NCBI GenBank assembly: GCA_030770545.1
Contig: JAUCMP010000034.1
Coordinates: 124,001-188,000 of the forward strand
Direction: 5' to 3'
Length of the DNA stretch: 64,000 bases
From: Macropodus opercularis
Lineage: Eukaryota; Chordata; Actinopteri; Anabantiformes; Osphronemidae
Part shown: positions 41,560-54,431 of the stretch, piece by piece
How positions within the stretch are numbered: the first letter of the stretch is position 1
Layout of the letters: each line of letters begins with the position of its first letter
Notes under the pieces: model-generated
Seen by the model: the letters and a program-made list of their open reading frames with translations, nothing else
What the model was told of the DNA's origin: nothing
Database searches by the model: none
Made by a program: the position numbers and the translations under genes

Positions 41560-41722
41560 ATACTTACCTGGCAGGGGAGATACCATGATCAAGAAGGTGG
41601 TTCACCCAGGGCGAGGCTCAGCCATTGCACACCGGCTGTCTGACCCCTGCGAATTCCCCAAATGCGGGAATCTCGACTGCATAATTTGTGGTAGTGGGGG
41701 ACTGCGTTCGCGCTCTCCCCTC
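41560..41722 (+). ncRNA. U1 snRNA
   Basis: Complete copy with a truncated head at 41430-41503. Confidence 0.96.
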
Positions 41723-41894
41723 GTCAGCTGTCAAAGACAAAAGCCTAGTCGTGAGCCACTCTGATTGCACAGAGCCTATCGGGCGCATGGCTCCGGGCAA
41801 GGGGAGGGGCCTAGCAAGCGGCAATAGCTGGGCCTTCCGTGACGGCTGTGGCTGGGAAGACGAGGGGCCTCTGCTTCGCTTTGAGGCCCGGGCC

Positions 41895-42017
41895 ATCTTC
41901 GCTCCGGTTTCTCTTCATAACGCACAAGTCTTTCGCCTTTTACTAAAGATTTCCGTGGAGAGGAACTCAAACGGGTTGAGTCAATTTTTGCTGGGCTTTG
42001 CCCCTCGGCAGAGCCGC
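41895..42017 (+). ncRNA. U5 snRNA
   Basis: Canonical loop I. Confidence 0.93.
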
Positions 42018-42414
42018 CAGAGTTTTGTGAAAGTAACAGAGAAATACGCCGGCGTCGAGAGACGACCCCTCCCAAGTCTTTCTCGTGGCCTCGCGTTTTG
42101 TGCACGCAGAGCTGCAGAGTGTCCTGCCTGTGTCACTTTATATGCGTGAGTGTGTTTGTGGTTCGATGCTTTGAAACGCATGCGTTTCACCCAGGTGTGG
42201 GTGTAACTTCATGTACGTGCGTCTGCACAGGCCCCGACGCTCAGCGGGCCTGCAGCGCATCGTCATGTGGGAGATCTGGGGGCGTGCAAGGAGAGCACGG
42301 CTGTGGGCGGTGCTAAGCAGACGGCGCTTTCTCGCTGCCAGTTCAACACACTGCACCGCGACCAGCGAGGGGCGCCCAAAAGAGGCGGCCTCTGGCATCA
42401 CGAGCATGCAGGTC

Positions 42415-42602
42415 ATCGCTTCTCGGCCTTTTGGCTAAGATCAAGTGTAGTATCTGTTCTTATCAGTTTAATATCTGATACGTCCCCTACCCGGGGACCA
42501 TATATTAAATTGCTTTTTGGAGCAGGGAGGTGGAACAGGGGCTTGCTCCGTCCACTCCACGCATCGACCTGGTATTGCAGCGCTTCTGGGAACGGTGCAC
42601 CC
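42415..42602 (+). ncRNA. U2 snRNA
   Basis: Intact copy between the two nt 10 variants. Confidence 0.97.
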
Positions 42603-43043
42603 CCACACTCTGTGTTCAACGCCAAGCCATTGTCAATGCGCTGCGCTCCGCTCCGTCGGGCTCACCTTCTGTCCAGCCTATGGGATTTCCTGTGGAAAAA
42701 GGCAGCAATGCATGATGGGACAAGTCTGCTCCCCTTTGAGAGAAAACAACAAGACAGAGAGAGAACAGCGACTAACGTTCGCCAGCCTTTACTGAAAAGT
42801 ACAACTGGTGCAGACCGGCAGGCTCCGCAAAGTTGCCTTCTTCCCACTGTCAGCACCGTCAGTGAGCGTGGTTAGTCCCGGAGAGAGCTCCCTGAGTGCG
42901 AGCGGAGCAAGTCATACTTACCTGGCAGGGGAGATACCATGATCAAGAAGGTGGTTCACCCAGGGCGAGGCTCAGCCATTGCACACCTCTGCTGAGCGTG
43001 GTTAGTCCCGGAGAGAGCTCCCTGAGTGCGAGCGGAGCAAGTC

Positions 43044-43206
43044 ATACTTACCTGGCAGGGGAGATACCATGATCAAGAAGGTGGTTCACCCAGGGCGAGG
43101 CTCAGCCATTGCACACCGGCTGTCTGACCCCTGCGAATTCCCCAAATGCGGGAATCTCGACTGCATAATTTGTGGTAGTGGGGGACTGCGTTCGCGCTCT
43201 CCCCTC
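43044..43206 (+). ncRNA. U1 snRNA
   Basis: Complete copy with a truncated head at 42914-42987. Confidence 0.96.
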
Positions 43207-43378
43207 GTCAGCTGTCAAAGACAAAAGCCTAGTCGTGAGCCACTCTGATTGCACAGAGCCTATCGGGCGCATGGCTCCGGGCAAGGGGAGGGGCCTAGCA
43301 AGCGGCAATAGCTGGGCCTTCCGTGACGGCTGTGGCTGGGAAGACGAGGGGCCTCTGCTTCGCTTTGAGGCCCGGGCC

Positions 43379-43501
43379 ATCTTCGCTCCGGTTTCTCTTC
43401 ATAACGCACAAGTCTTTCGCCTTTTACTAAAGATTTCCGTGGAGAGGAACTCAAACGGGTTGAGTCAATTTTTGCTGGGCTTTGCCCCTCGGCAGAGCCG
43501 C
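43379..43501 (+). ncRNA. U5 snRNA
   Basis: Canonical loop I. Confidence 0.93.
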
Positions 43502-43898
43502 CAGAGTTTTGTGAAAGTAACAGAGAAATACGCCGGCGTCGAGAGACGACCCCTCCCAAGTCTTTCTCGTGGCCTCGCGTTTTGTGCACGCAGAGCTGCA
43601 GAGTGTCCTGCCTGTGTCACTTTATATGCGTGAGTGTGTTTGTGGTTCGATGCTTTGAAACGCATGCGTTTCACCCAGGTGTGGGTGTAACTTCATGTAC
43701 GTGCGTCTGCACAGGCCCCGACGCTCAGCGGGCCTGCAGCGCATCGTCATGTGGGAGATCTGGGGGCGTGCAAGGAGAGCACGGCTGTGGGCGGTGCTAA
43801 GCAGACGGCACTTTCTCGCTGCCAGTTCAACACACTGCACCGCGACCAGCGAGGGGCGCCCAAAAGAGGCGGCCTCTGGCATCACGAGCATGCAGGTC

Positions 43899-44086
43899 AT
43901 CGCTTCTTGGCCTTTTGGCTAAGATCAAGTGTAGTATCTGTTCTTATCAGTTTAATATCTGATACGTCCCCTACCCGGGGACCATATATTAAATTGCTTT
44001 TTGGAGCAGGGAGGTGGAACAGGGGCTTGCTCCGTCCACTCCACGCATCGACCTGGTATTGCAGCGCTTCTGGGAACGGTGCACCC
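43899..44086 (+). ncRNA. U2 snRNA, nt 10 variant
   Basis: Same C to T at nt 10 as the copy at 40931; spacer before it also has GACGGCACTTT. Confidence 0.96.
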
Positions 44087-44527
44087 CCACACTCTGTGTT
44101 CAACGCCAAGCCATTGTCAATGCGCTGCGCTCCGCTCCGTCGGGCTCACCTTCTGTCCAGCCTATGGGATTTCCTGTGGAAAAAGGCAGCAATGCATGAT
44201 GGGACAAGTCTGCTCCCCTTTGAGAGAAAACAACAAGACAGAGAGAGAACAGCGACTAACGTTCGCCAGCCTTTACTGAAAAGTACAACTGGTGCAGACC
44301 GGCAGGCTCCGCAAAGTTGCCTTCTTCCCACTGTCAGCACCGTCAGTGAGCGTGGTTAGTCCCGGAGAGAGCTCCCTGAGTGCGAGCGGAGCAAGTCATA
44401 CTTACCTGGCAGGGGAGATACCATGATCAAGAAGGTGGTTCACCCAGGGCGAGGCTCAGCCATTGCACACCTCTGCTGAGCGTGGTTAGTCCCGGAGAGA
44501 GCTCCCTGAGTGCGAGCGGAGCAAGTC

Positions 44528-44690
44528 ATACTTACCTGGCAGGGGAGATACCATGATCAAGAAGGTGGTTCACCCAGGGCGAGGCTCAGCCATTGCACAC
44601 CGGCTGTCTGACCCCTGCGAATTCCCCAAATGCGGGAATCTCGACTGCATAATTTGTGGTAGTGGGGGACTGCGTTCGCGCTCTCCCCTC
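44528..44690 (+). ncRNA. U1 snRNA
   Basis: Complete copy with a truncated head at 44398-44471. Confidence 0.96.
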
Positions 44691-44862
44691 GTCAGCTGTC
44701 AAAGACAAAAGCCTAGTCGTGAGCCACTCTGATTGCACAGAGCCTATCGGGCGCATGGCTCCGGGCAAGGGGAGGGGCCTAGCAAGCGGCAATAGCTGGG
44801 CCTTCCGTGACGGCTGTGGCTGGGAAGACGAGGGGCCTCTGCTTCGCTTTGAGGCCCGGGCC

Positions 44863-44985
44863 ATCTTCGCTCCGGTTTCTCTTCATAACGCACACGTCTT
44901 TCGCCTTTTACTAAAGATTTCCGTGGAGAGGAACTCAAACGGGTTGAGTCAATTTTTGCTGGGCTTTGCCCCTCGGCAGAGCCGC
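44863..44985 (+). ncRNA. U5 snRNA
   Basis: Canonical loop I. A to C at 44895 (nt 33), just below the loop I stem. Confidence 0.92.
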
Positions 44986-45382
44986 CAGAGTTTTGTGAAA
45001 GTAACAGAGAAATACGCCGGCGTCGAGAGACGACCCCTCCCAAGTCTTTCTCGTGGCCTCGCGTTTTGTGCACGCAGAGCTGCAGAGTGTCCTGCCTGTG
45101 TCACTTTATATGCGTGAGTGTGTTTGTGGTTCGATGCTTTGAAACGCATGCGTTTCACCCAGGTGTGGGTGTAACTTCATGTACGTGCGTCTGCACAGGC
45201 CCCGACGCTCAGCGGGCCTGCAGCGCATCGTCATGTGGGAGATCTGGGGGCGTGCAAGGAGAGCACGGCTGTGGGCGGTGCTAAGCAGACGGCGCTTTCT
45301 CGCTGCCAGTTCAACACACTGCACCGCGACCAGCGAGGGGCGCCCAAAAGAGGCGGCCTCTGGCATCACGAGCATGCAGGTC

Positions 45383-45570
45383 ATCGCTTCTCGGCCTTTT
45401 GGCTAAGATCAAGTGTAGTATCTGTTCTTATCAGTTTAATATCTGATACGTCCCCTACCCGGGGACCATATATTAAATTGCTTTTTGGAGCAGGGAGGTG
45501 GAACAGGGGCTTGCTCCGTCCACTCCACGCATCGACCTGGTATTGCAGCGCTTCTGGGAACGGTGCACCC
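45383..45570 (+). ncRNA. U2 snRNA
   Basis: Intact copy. The Staf-type site downstream ends GATGGGATAAG instead of GATGGGACAAG. Confidence 0.97.
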
Positions 45571-45881
45571 CCACACTCTGTGTTCAACGCCAAGCCATTG
45601 TCAATGCGCTGCGCTCCGCTCCGTCGGGCTCACCTTCTGTCCAGCCTATGGGATTTCCTGTGGAAAAAGGCAGCAATGCATGATGGGATAAGTCTGCTCC
45701 CCTTTGAGAGAAAACAACAAGACAGAGAGAGAACAGCGACTAACGTTCGCCAGCCTTTACTGAAAAGTACAACTGGTGCAGACCGGCAGGCTCCGCAAAG
45801 TTGCCTTCTTCCCACTGTCAGCACCGTCAGTGAGCGTGGTTAGTCCCGGAGAGAGCTCCCTGAGTGCGAGCGGAGCAAGTC

Positions 45882-46085
45882 ATACTTACCTGGCAGGGGA
45901 GATACCATGATCAAGAAGGTGGTTCACCCAGGGCGAGGCTCAGCCATTGCACACCTCTGCTGAGCGTGGTTAGTCCCGGAGAGAGCTCCCTGAGTGCGAG
46001 CGGAGCAAGTCATACTTACCTGGCAGGGGAGATACCATGATCAAGAAGGTGGTTCACCCAGGGCGAGGCTCAGCCATTGCACACC
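45882..46085 (+). pseudogene. Two truncated U1 heads (45882-45955, 46012-46085)
   Basis: Second three-head U1 cluster in the window. Confidence 0.9.
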
Positions 46086-46141
46086 TCTGCTGAGCGTGGT
46101 TAGTCCCGGAGAGAGCTCCCTGAGTGCGAGCGGAGCAAGTC

Positions 46142-46304
46142 ATACTTACCTGGCAGGGGAGATACCATGATCAAGAAGGTGGTTCACCCAGGGCGAGGCT
46201 CAGCCATTGCACACCGGCTGTCTGACCCCTGCGAATTCCCCAAATGCGGGAATCTCGACTGCATAATTTGTGGTAGTGGGGGACTGCGTTCGCGCTCTCC
46301 CCTC
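46142..46304 (+). ncRNA. U1 snRNA
   Basis: Complete copy, third head of its cluster. Confidence 0.96.
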
Positions 46305-46476
46305 GTCAGCTGTCAAAGACAAAAGCCTAGTCGTGAGCCACTCTGATTGCACAGAGCCTATCGGGCGCATGGCTCCGGGCAAGGGGAGGGGCCTAGCAAG
46401 CGGCAATAGCTGGGCCTTCCGTGACGGCTGTGGCTGGGAAGACGAGGGGCCTCTGCTTCGCTTTGAGGCCCGGGCC

Positions 46477-46599
46477 ATCTTCGCTCCGGTTTCTCTTCAT
46501 AACGCACAAGTCTTTCGCCTTTTACTAAAGATTTCCGTGGAGAGGAACTCAAACGGGTTGAGTCAATTTTTGCTGGGCTTTGCCCCTCGGCAGAGCCGC
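46477..46599 (+). ncRNA. U5 snRNA
   Basis: Canonical loop I. Confidence 0.93.
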
Positions 46600-46996
46600 C
46601 AGAGTTTTGTGAAAGTAACAGAGAAATACGCCGGCGTCGAGAGACGACCCCTCCCAAGTCTTTCTCGTGGCCTCGCGTTTTGTGCACGCAGAGCTGCAGA
46701 GTGTCCTGCCTGTGTCACTTTATATGCGTGAGTGTGTTTGTGGTTCGATGCTTTGAAACGCATGCGTTTCACCCAGGTGTGGGTGTAACTTCATGTACGT
46801 GCGTCTGCACAGGCCCCGACGCTCAGCGGGCCTGCAGCGCATCGTCATGTGGGAGATCTGGGGGCGTGCAAGGAGAGCACGGCTGTGGGCGGTGCTAAGC
46901 AGACGGCGCTTTCTCGCTGCCAGTTCAACACACTGCACCGCGACCAGCGAGGGGCGCCCAAAAGAGGCGGCCTCTGGCATCACGAGCATGCAGGTC

Positions 46997-47184
46997 ATCG
47001 CTTCTCGGCCTTTTGGCTAAGATCAAGTGTAGTATCTGTTCTTATCAGTTTAATATCTGATACGTCCCCTACCCGGGGACCATATATTAAATTGCTTTTT
47101 GGAGCAGGGAGGTGGAACAGGGGCTTGCTCCGTCCACTCCACGCATCGACCTGGTATTGCAGCGCTTCTGGGAACGGTGCACCC
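46997..47184 (+). ncRNA. U2 snRNA
   Basis: Intact copy; first unit with three CTCCG repeats in the spacer (1489-bp unit). Confidence 0.97.
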
Positions 47185-47630
47185 CCACACTCTGTGTTCA
47201 ACGCCAAGCCATTGTCAATGCGCTGCGCTCCGCTCCGCTCCGTCGGGCTCACCTTCTGTCCAGCCTATGGGATTTCCTGTGGAAAAAGGCAGCAATGCAT
47301 GATGGGACAAGTCTGCTCCCCTTTGAGAGAAAACAACAAGACAGAGAGAGAACAGCGACTAACGTTCGCCAGCCTTTACTGAAAAGTACAACTGGTGCAG
47401 ACCGGCAGGCTCCGCAAAGTTGCCTTCTTCCCACTGTCAGCACCGTCAGTGAGCGTGGTTAGTCCCGGAGAGAGCTCCCTGAGTGCGAGCGGAGCAAGTC
47501 ATACTTACCTGGCAGGGGAGATACCATGATCAAGAAGGTGGTTCACCCAGGGCGAGGCTCAGCCATTGCACACCTCTGCTGAGCGTGGTTAGTCCCGGAG
47601 AGAGCTCCCTGAGTGCGAGCGGAGCAAGTC

Positions 47631-47793
47631 ATACTTACCTGGCAGGGGAGATACCATGATCAAGAAGGTGGTTCACCCAGGGCGAGGCTCAGCCATTGCA
47701 CACCGGCTGTCTGACCCCTGCGAATTCCCCAAATGCGGGAATCTCGACTGCATAATTTGTGGTAGTGGGGGACTGCGTTCGCGCTCTCCCCTC
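47631..47793 (+). ncRNA. U1 snRNA
   Basis: Complete copy with a truncated head at 47501-47574. Confidence 0.96.
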
Positions 47794-47965
47794 GTCAGCT
47801 GTCAAAGACAAAAGCCTAGTCGTGAGCCACTCTGATTGCACAGAGCCTATCGGGCGCATGGCTCCGGGCAAGGGGAGGGGCCTAGCAAGCGGCAATAGCT
47901 GGGCCTTCCGTGACGGCTGTGGCTGGGAAGACGAGGGGCCTCTGCTTCGCTTTGAGGCCCGGGCC

Positions 47966-48088
47966 ATCTTCGCTCCGGTTTCTCTTCATAACGCACAAGT
48001 CTTTCGCCTTTTACTAAAGATTTCCGTGGAGAGGAACTCAAACGGGTTGAGTCAATTTTTGCTGGGCTTTGCCCCTCGGCAGAGCCGC
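47966..48088 (+). ncRNA. U5 snRNA
   Basis: Canonical loop I. Confidence 0.93.
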
Positions 48089-48485
48089 CAGAGTTTTGTG
48101 AAAGTAACAGAGAAATACGCCGGCGTCGAGAGACGACCCCTCCCAAGTCTTTCTCGTGGCCTCGCGTTTTGTGCACGCAGAGCTGCAGAGTGTCCTGCCT
48201 GTGTCACTTTATATGCGTGAGTGTGTTTGTGGTTCGATGCTTTGAAACGCATGCGTTTCACCCAGGTGTGGGTGTAACTTCATGTACGTGCGTCTGCACA
48301 GGCCCCGACGCTCAGCGGGCCTGCAGCGCATCGTCATGTGGGAGATCTGGGGGCGTGCAAGGAGAGCACGGCTGTGGGCGGTGCTAAGCAGACGGCGCTT
48401 TCTCGCTGCCAGTTCAACACACTGCACCGCGACCAGCGAGGGGCGCCCAAAAGAGGCGGCCTCTGGCATCACGAGCATGCAGGTC

Positions 48486-48673
48486 ATCGCTTCTCGGCCT
48501 TTTGGCTAAGATCAAGTGTAGTATCTGTTCTTATCAGTTTAATATCTGATACGTCCCCTACCCGGGGACCATATATTAAATTGCTTTTTGGAGCAGGGAG
48601 GTGGAACAGGGGCTTGCTCCGTCCACTCCACGCATCGACCTGGTATTGCAGCGCTTCTGGGAACGGTGCACCC
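48486..48673 (+). ncRNA. U2 snRNA
   Basis: Intact copy, 1489-bp unit. Confidence 0.97.
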
Positions 48674-49119
48674 CCACACTCTGTGTTCAACGCCAAGCCA
48701 TTGTCAATGCGCTGCGCTCCGCTCCGCTCCGTCGGGCTCACCTTCTGTCCAGCCTATGGGATTTCCTGTGGAAAAAGGCAGCAATGCATGATGGGACAAG
48801 TCTGCTCCCCTTTGAGAGAAAACAACAAGACAGAGAGAGAACAGCGACTAACGTTCGCCAGCCTTTACTGAAAAGTACAACTGGTGCAGACCGGCAGGCT
48901 CCGCAAAGTTGCCTTCTTCCCACTGTCAGCACCGTCAGTGAGCGTGGTTAGTCCCGGAGAGAGCTCCCTGAGTGCGAGCGGAGCAAGTCATACTTACCTG
49001 GCAGGGGGGATACCATGATCAAGAAGGTGGTTCACCCAGGGCGAGGCTCAGCCATTGCACACCTCTGCTGAGCGTGGTTAGTCCCGGAGAGAGCTCCCTG
49101 AGTGCGAGCGGAGCAAGTC

Positions 49120-49282
49120 ATACTTACCTGGCAGGGGAGATACCATGATCAAGAAGGTGGTTCACCCAGGGCGAGGCTCAGCCATTGCACACCGGCTGTC
49201 TGACCCCTGCGAATTCCCCAAATGCGGGAATCTCGACTGCATAATTTGTGGTAGTGGGGGACTGCGTTCGCGCTCTCCCCTC
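49120..49282 (+). ncRNA. U1 snRNA
   Basis: Complete copy. Its truncated head at 48990-49063 reads CAGGGGGGATACC (A19 to G), as does the head at 51963. Confidence 0.96.
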
Positions 49283-49454
49283 GTCAGCTGTCAAAGACAA
49301 AAGCCTAGTCGTGAGCCACTCTGATTGCACAGAGCCTATCGGGCGCATGGCTCCGGGCAAGGGGAGGGGCCTAGCAAGCGGCAATAGCTGGGCCTTCCGT
49401 GACGGCTGTGGCTGGGAAGACGAGGGGCCTCTGCTTCGCTTTGAGGCCCGGGCC

Positions 49455-49577
49455 ATCTTCGCTCCGGTTTCTCTTCATAACGCACAAGTCTTTCGCCTTT
49501 TACTAAAGATTTCCGTGGAGAGGAACTCAAACGGGTTGAGTCAATTTTTGCTGGGCTTTGCCCCTCGGCAGAGCCGC
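49455..49577 (+). ncRNA. U5 snRNA
   Basis: Canonical loop I. Confidence 0.93.
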
Positions 49578-49974
49578 CAGAGTTTTGTGAAAGTAACAGA
49601 GAAATACGCCGGCGTCGAGAGACGACCCCTCCCAAGTCTTTCTCGTGGCCTCGCGTTTTGTGCACGCAGAGCTGCAGAGTGTCCTGCCTGTGTCACTTTA
49701 TATGCGTGAGTGTGTTTGTGGTTCGATGCTTTGAAACGCATGCGTTTCACCCAGGTGTGGGTGTAACTTCATGTACGTGCGTCTGCACAGGCCCCGACGC
49801 TCAGCGGGCCTGCAGCGCATCGTCATGTGGGAGATCTGGGGGCGTGCAAGGAGAGCACGGCTGTGGGCGGTGCTAAGCAGACGGCGCTTTCTCGCTGCCA
49901 GTTCAACACACTGCACCGCGACCAGCGAGGGGCGCCCAAAAGAGGCGGCCTCTGGCATCACGAGCATGCAGGTC

Positions 49975-50162
49975 ATCGCTTCTCGGCCTTTTGGCTAAGA
50001 TCAAGTGTAGTATCTGTTCTTATCAGTTTAATATCTGATACGTCCCCTACCCGGGGACCATATATTAAATTGCTTTTTGGAGCAGGGAGGTGGAACAGGG
50101 GCTTGCTCCGTCCACTCCACGCATCGACCTGGTATTGCAGCGCTTCTGGGAACGGTGCACCC
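49975..50162 (+). ncRNA. U2 snRNA
   Basis: Intact copy, 1484-bp unit. Confidence 0.97.
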
Positions 50163-50603
50163 CCACACTCTGTGTTCAACGCCAAGCCATTGTCAATGCG
50201 CTGCGCTCCGCTCCGTCGGGCTCACCTTCTGTCCAGCCTATGGGATTTCCTGTGGAAAAAGGCAGCAATGCATGATGGGACAAGTCTGCTCCCCTTTGAG
50301 AGAAAACAACAAGACAGAGAGAGAACAGCGACTAACGTTCGCCAGCCTTTACTGAAAAGTACAACTGGTGCAGACCGGCAGGCTCCGCAAAGTTGCCTTC
50401 TTCCCACTGTCAGCACCGTCAGTGAGCGTGGTTAGTCCCGGAGAGAGCTCCCTGAGTGCGAGCGGAGCAAGTCATACTTACCTGGCAGGGGAGATACCAT
50501 GATCAAGAAGGTGGTTCACCCAGGGCGAGGCTCAGCCATTGCACACCTCTGCTGAGCGTGGTTAGTCCCGGAGAGAGCTCCCTGAGTGCGAGCGGAGCAA
50601 GTC

Positions 50604-50766
50604 ATACTTACCTGGCAGGGGAGATACCATGATCAAGAAGGTGGTTCACCCAGGGCGAGGCTCAGCCATTGCACACCGGCTGTCTGACCCCTGCGAATTC
50701 CCCAAATGCGGGAATCTCGACTGCATAATTTGTGGTAGTGGGGGACTGCGTTCGCGCTCTCCCCTC
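50604..50766 (+). ncRNA. U1 snRNA
   Basis: Complete copy with a truncated head at 50474-50547. Confidence 0.96.
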
Positions 50767-50938
50767 GTCAGCTGTCAAAGACAAAAGCCTAGTCGTGAGC
50801 CACTCTGATTGCACAGAGCCTATCGGGCGCATGGCTCCGGGCAAGGGGAGGGGCCTAGCAAGCGGCAATAGCTGGGCCTTCCGTGACGGCTGTGGCTGGG
50901 AAGACGAGGGGCCTCTGCTTCGCTTTGAGGCCCGGGCC

Positions 50939-51061
50939 ATCTTCGCTCCGGTTTCTCTTCATAACGCACAAGTCTTTCGCCTTTTACTAAAGATTTCCGT
51001 GGAGAGGAACTCAAACGGGTTGAGTCAATTTTTGCTGGGCTTTGCCCCTCGGCAGAGCCGC
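50939..51061 (+). ncRNA. U5 snRNA
   Basis: Canonical loop I. The spacer after it has GCTGCACAGTG for GCTGCAGAGTG, recurring at 54130 and 57108. Confidence 0.93.
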
Positions 51062-51458
51062 CAGAGTTTTGTGAAAGTAACAGAGAAATACGCCGGCGTC
51101 GAGAGACGACCCCTCCCAAGTCTTTCTCGTGGCCTCGCGTTTTGTGCACGCAGAGCTGCACAGTGTCCTGCCTGTGTCACTTTATATGCGTGAGTGTGTT
51201 TGTGGTTCGATGCTTTGAAACGCATGCGTTTCACCCAGGTGTGGGTGTAACTTCATGTACGTGCGTCTGCACAGGCCCCGACGCTCAGCGGGCCTGCAGC
51301 GCATCGTCATGTGGGAGATCTGGGGGCGTGCAAGGAGAGCACGGCTGTGGGCGGTGCTAAGCAGACGGCGCTTTCTCGCTGCCAGTTCAACACACTGCAC
51401 CGCGACCAGCGAGGGGCGCCCAAAAGAGGCGGCCTCTGGCATCACGAGCATGCAGGTC

Positions 51459-51646
51459 ATCGCTTCTCGGCCTTTTGGCTAAGATCAAGTGTAGTATCTG
51501 TTCTTATCAGTTTAATATCTGATACGTCCCCTACCCGGGGACCATATATTAAATTGCTTTTTGGAGCAGGGAGGTGGAACAGGGGCTTGCTCCGTCCACT
51601 CCACGCATCGACCTGGTATTGCAGCGCTTCTGGGAACGGTGCACCC
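51459..51646 (+). ncRNA. U2 snRNA
   Basis: Intact copy, 1489-bp unit. Confidence 0.97.
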
Positions 51647-52092
51647 CCACACTCTGTGTTCAACGCCAAGCCATTGTCAATGCGCTGCGCTCCGCTCCGC
51701 TCCGTCGGGCTCACCTTCTGTCCAGCCTATGGGATTTCCTGTGGAAAAAGGCAGCAATGCATGATGGGACAAGTCTGCTCCCCTTTGAGAGAAAACAACA
51801 AGACAGAGAGAGAACAGCGACTAACGTTCGCCAGCCTTTACTGAAAAGTACAACTGGTGCAGACCGGCAGGCTCCGCAAAGTTGCCTTCTTCCCACTGTC
51901 AGCACCGTCAGTGAGCGTGGTTAGTCCCGGAGAGAGCTCCCTGAGTGCGAGCGGAGCAAGTCATACTTACCTGGCAGGGGGGATACCATGATCAAGAAGG
52001 TGGTTCACCCAGGGCGAGGCTCAGCCATTGCACACCTCTGCTGAGCGTGGTTAGTCCCGGAGAGAGCTCCCTGAGTGCGAGCGGAGCAAGTC

Positions 52093-52255
52093 ATACTTAC
52101 CTGGCAGGGGAGATACCATGATCAAGAAGGTGGTTCACCCAGGGCGAGGCTCAGCCATTGCACACCGGCTGTCTGACCCCTGCGAATTCCCCAAATGCGG
52201 GAATCTCGACTGCATAATTTGTGGTAGTGGGGGACTGCGTTCGCGCTCTCCCCTC
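52093..52255 (+). ncRNA. U1 snRNA
   Basis: Complete copy with a truncated head at 51963-52036 that has the A19 to G change. Confidence 0.96.
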
Positions 52256-52427
52256 GTCAGCTGTCAAAGACAAAAGCCTAGTCGTGAGCCACTCTGATTG
52301 CACAGAGCCTATCGGGCGCATGGCTCCGGGCAAGGGGAGGGGCCTAGCAAGCGGCAATAGCTGGGCCTTCCGTGACGGCTGTGGCTGGGAAGACGAGGGG
52401 CCTCTGCTTCGCTTTGAGGCCCGGGCC

Positions 52428-52550
52428 ATCTTCGCTCCGGTTTCTCTTCATAACGCACAAGTCTTTCGCCTTTTACTAAAGATTTCCGTGGAGAGGAACT
52501 CAAACGGGTTGAGTCAATTTTTGCTGGGCTTTGCCCCTCGGCAGAGCCGC
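52428..52550 (+). ncRNA. U5 snRNA
   Basis: Canonical loop I. Confidence 0.93.
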
Positions 52551-52947
52551 CAGAGTTTTGTGAAAGTAACAGAGAAATACGCCGGCGTCGAGAGACGACC
52601 CCTCCCAAGTCTTTCTCGTGGCCTCGCGTTTTGTGCACGCAGAGCTGCAGAGTGTCCTGCCTGTGTCACTTTATATGCGTGAGTGTGTTTGTGGTTCGAT
52701 GCTTTGAAACGCATGCGTTTCACCCAGGTGTGGGTGTAACTTCATGTACGTGCGTCTGCACAGGCCCCGACGCTCAGCGGGCCTGCAGCGCATCGTCATG
52801 TGGGAGATCTGGGGGCGTGCAAGGAGAGCACGGCTGTGGGCGGTGCTAAGCAGACGGCGCTTTCTCGCTGCCAGTTCAACACACTGCACCGCGACCAGCG
52901 AGGGGCGCCCAAAAGAGGCGGCCTCTGGCATCACGAGCATGCAGGTC

Positions 52948-53135
52948 ATCGCTTCTCGGCCTTTTGGCTAAGATCAAGTGTAGTATCTGTTCTTATCAGT
53001 TTAATATCTGATACGTCCCCTACCCGGGGACCATATATTAAATTGCTTTTTGGAGCAGGGAGGTGGAACAGGGGCTTGCTCCGTCCACTCCACGCATCGA
53101 CCTGGTATTGCAGCGCTTCTGGGAACGGTGCACCC
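52948..53135 (+). ncRNA. U2 snRNA
   Basis: Intact copy, 1484-bp unit. Confidence 0.97.
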
Positions 53136-53576
53136 CCACACTCTGTGTTCAACGCCAAGCCATTGTCAATGCGCTGCGCTCCGCTCCGTCGGGCTCACCT
53201 TCTGTCCAGCCTATGGGATTTCCTGTGGAAAAAGGCAGCAATGCATGATGGGACAAGTCTGCTCCCCTTTGAGAGAAAACAACAAGACAGAGAGAGAACA
53301 GCGACTAACGTTCGCCAGCCTTTACTGAAAAGTACAACTGGTGCAGACCGGCAGGCTCCGCAAAGTTGCCTTCTTCCCACTGTCAGCACCGTCAGTGAGC
53401 GTGGTTAGTCCCGGAGAGAGCTCCCTGAGTGCGAGCGGAGCAAGTCATACTTACCTGGCAGGGGAGATACCATGATCAAGAAGGTGGTTCACCCAGGGCG
53501 AGGCTCAGCCATTGCACACCTCTGCTGAGCGTGGTTAGTCCCGGAGAGAGCTCCCTGAGTGCGAGCGGAGCAAGTC

Positions 53577-53739
53577 ATACTTACCTGGCAGGGGAGATAC
53601 CATGATCAAGAAGGTGGTTCACCCAGGGCGAGGCTCAGCCATTGCACACCGGCTGTCTGACCCCTGCGAATTCCCCAAATGCGGGAATCTCGACTGCATA
53701 ATTTGTGGTAGTGGGGGACTGCGTTCGCGCTCTCCCCTC
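53577..53739 (+). ncRNA. U1 snRNA
   Basis: Complete copy with a truncated head at 53447-53520. Confidence 0.96.
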
Positions 53740-53911
53740 GTCAGCTGTCAAAGACAAAAGCCTAGTCGTGAGCCACTCTGATTGCACAGAGCCTATCGGG
53801 CGCATGGCTCCGGGCAAGGGGAGGGGCCTAGCAAGCGGCAATAGCTGGGCCTTCCGTGACGGCTGTGGCTGGGAAGACGAGGGGCCTCTGCTTCGCTTTG
53901 AGGCCCGGGCC

Positions 53912-54034
53912 ATCTTCGCTCCGGTTTCTCTTCATAACGCACAAGTCTTTCGCCTTTTACTAAAGATTTCCGTGGAGAGGAACTCAAACGGGTTGAGTCA
54001 ATTTTTGCTGGGCTTTGCCCCTCGGCAGAGCCGC
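53912..54034 (+). ncRNA. U5 snRNA
   Basis: Canonical loop I; followed by the GCACAGTG spacer variant. Confidence 0.93.
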
Positions 54035-54431
54035 CAGAGTTTTGTGAAAGTAACAGAGAAATACGCCGGCGTCGAGAGACGACCCCTCCCAAGTCTTTCT
54101 CGTGGCCTCGCGTTTTGTGCACGCAGAGCTGCACAGTGTCCTGCCTGTGTCACTTTATATGCGTGAGTGTGTTTGTGGTTCGATGCTTTGAAACGCATGC
54201 GTTTCACCCAGGTGTGGGTGTAACTTCATGTACGTGCGTCTGCACAGGCCCCGACGCTCAGCGGGCCTGCAGCGCATCGTCATGTGGGAGATCTGGGGGC
54301 GTGCAAGGAGAGCACGGCTGTGGGCGGTGCTAAGCAGACGGCGCTTTCTCGCTGCCAGTTCAACACACTGCACCGCGACCAGCGAGGGGCGCCCAAAAGA
54401 GGCGGCCTCTGGCATCACGAGCATGCAGGTC

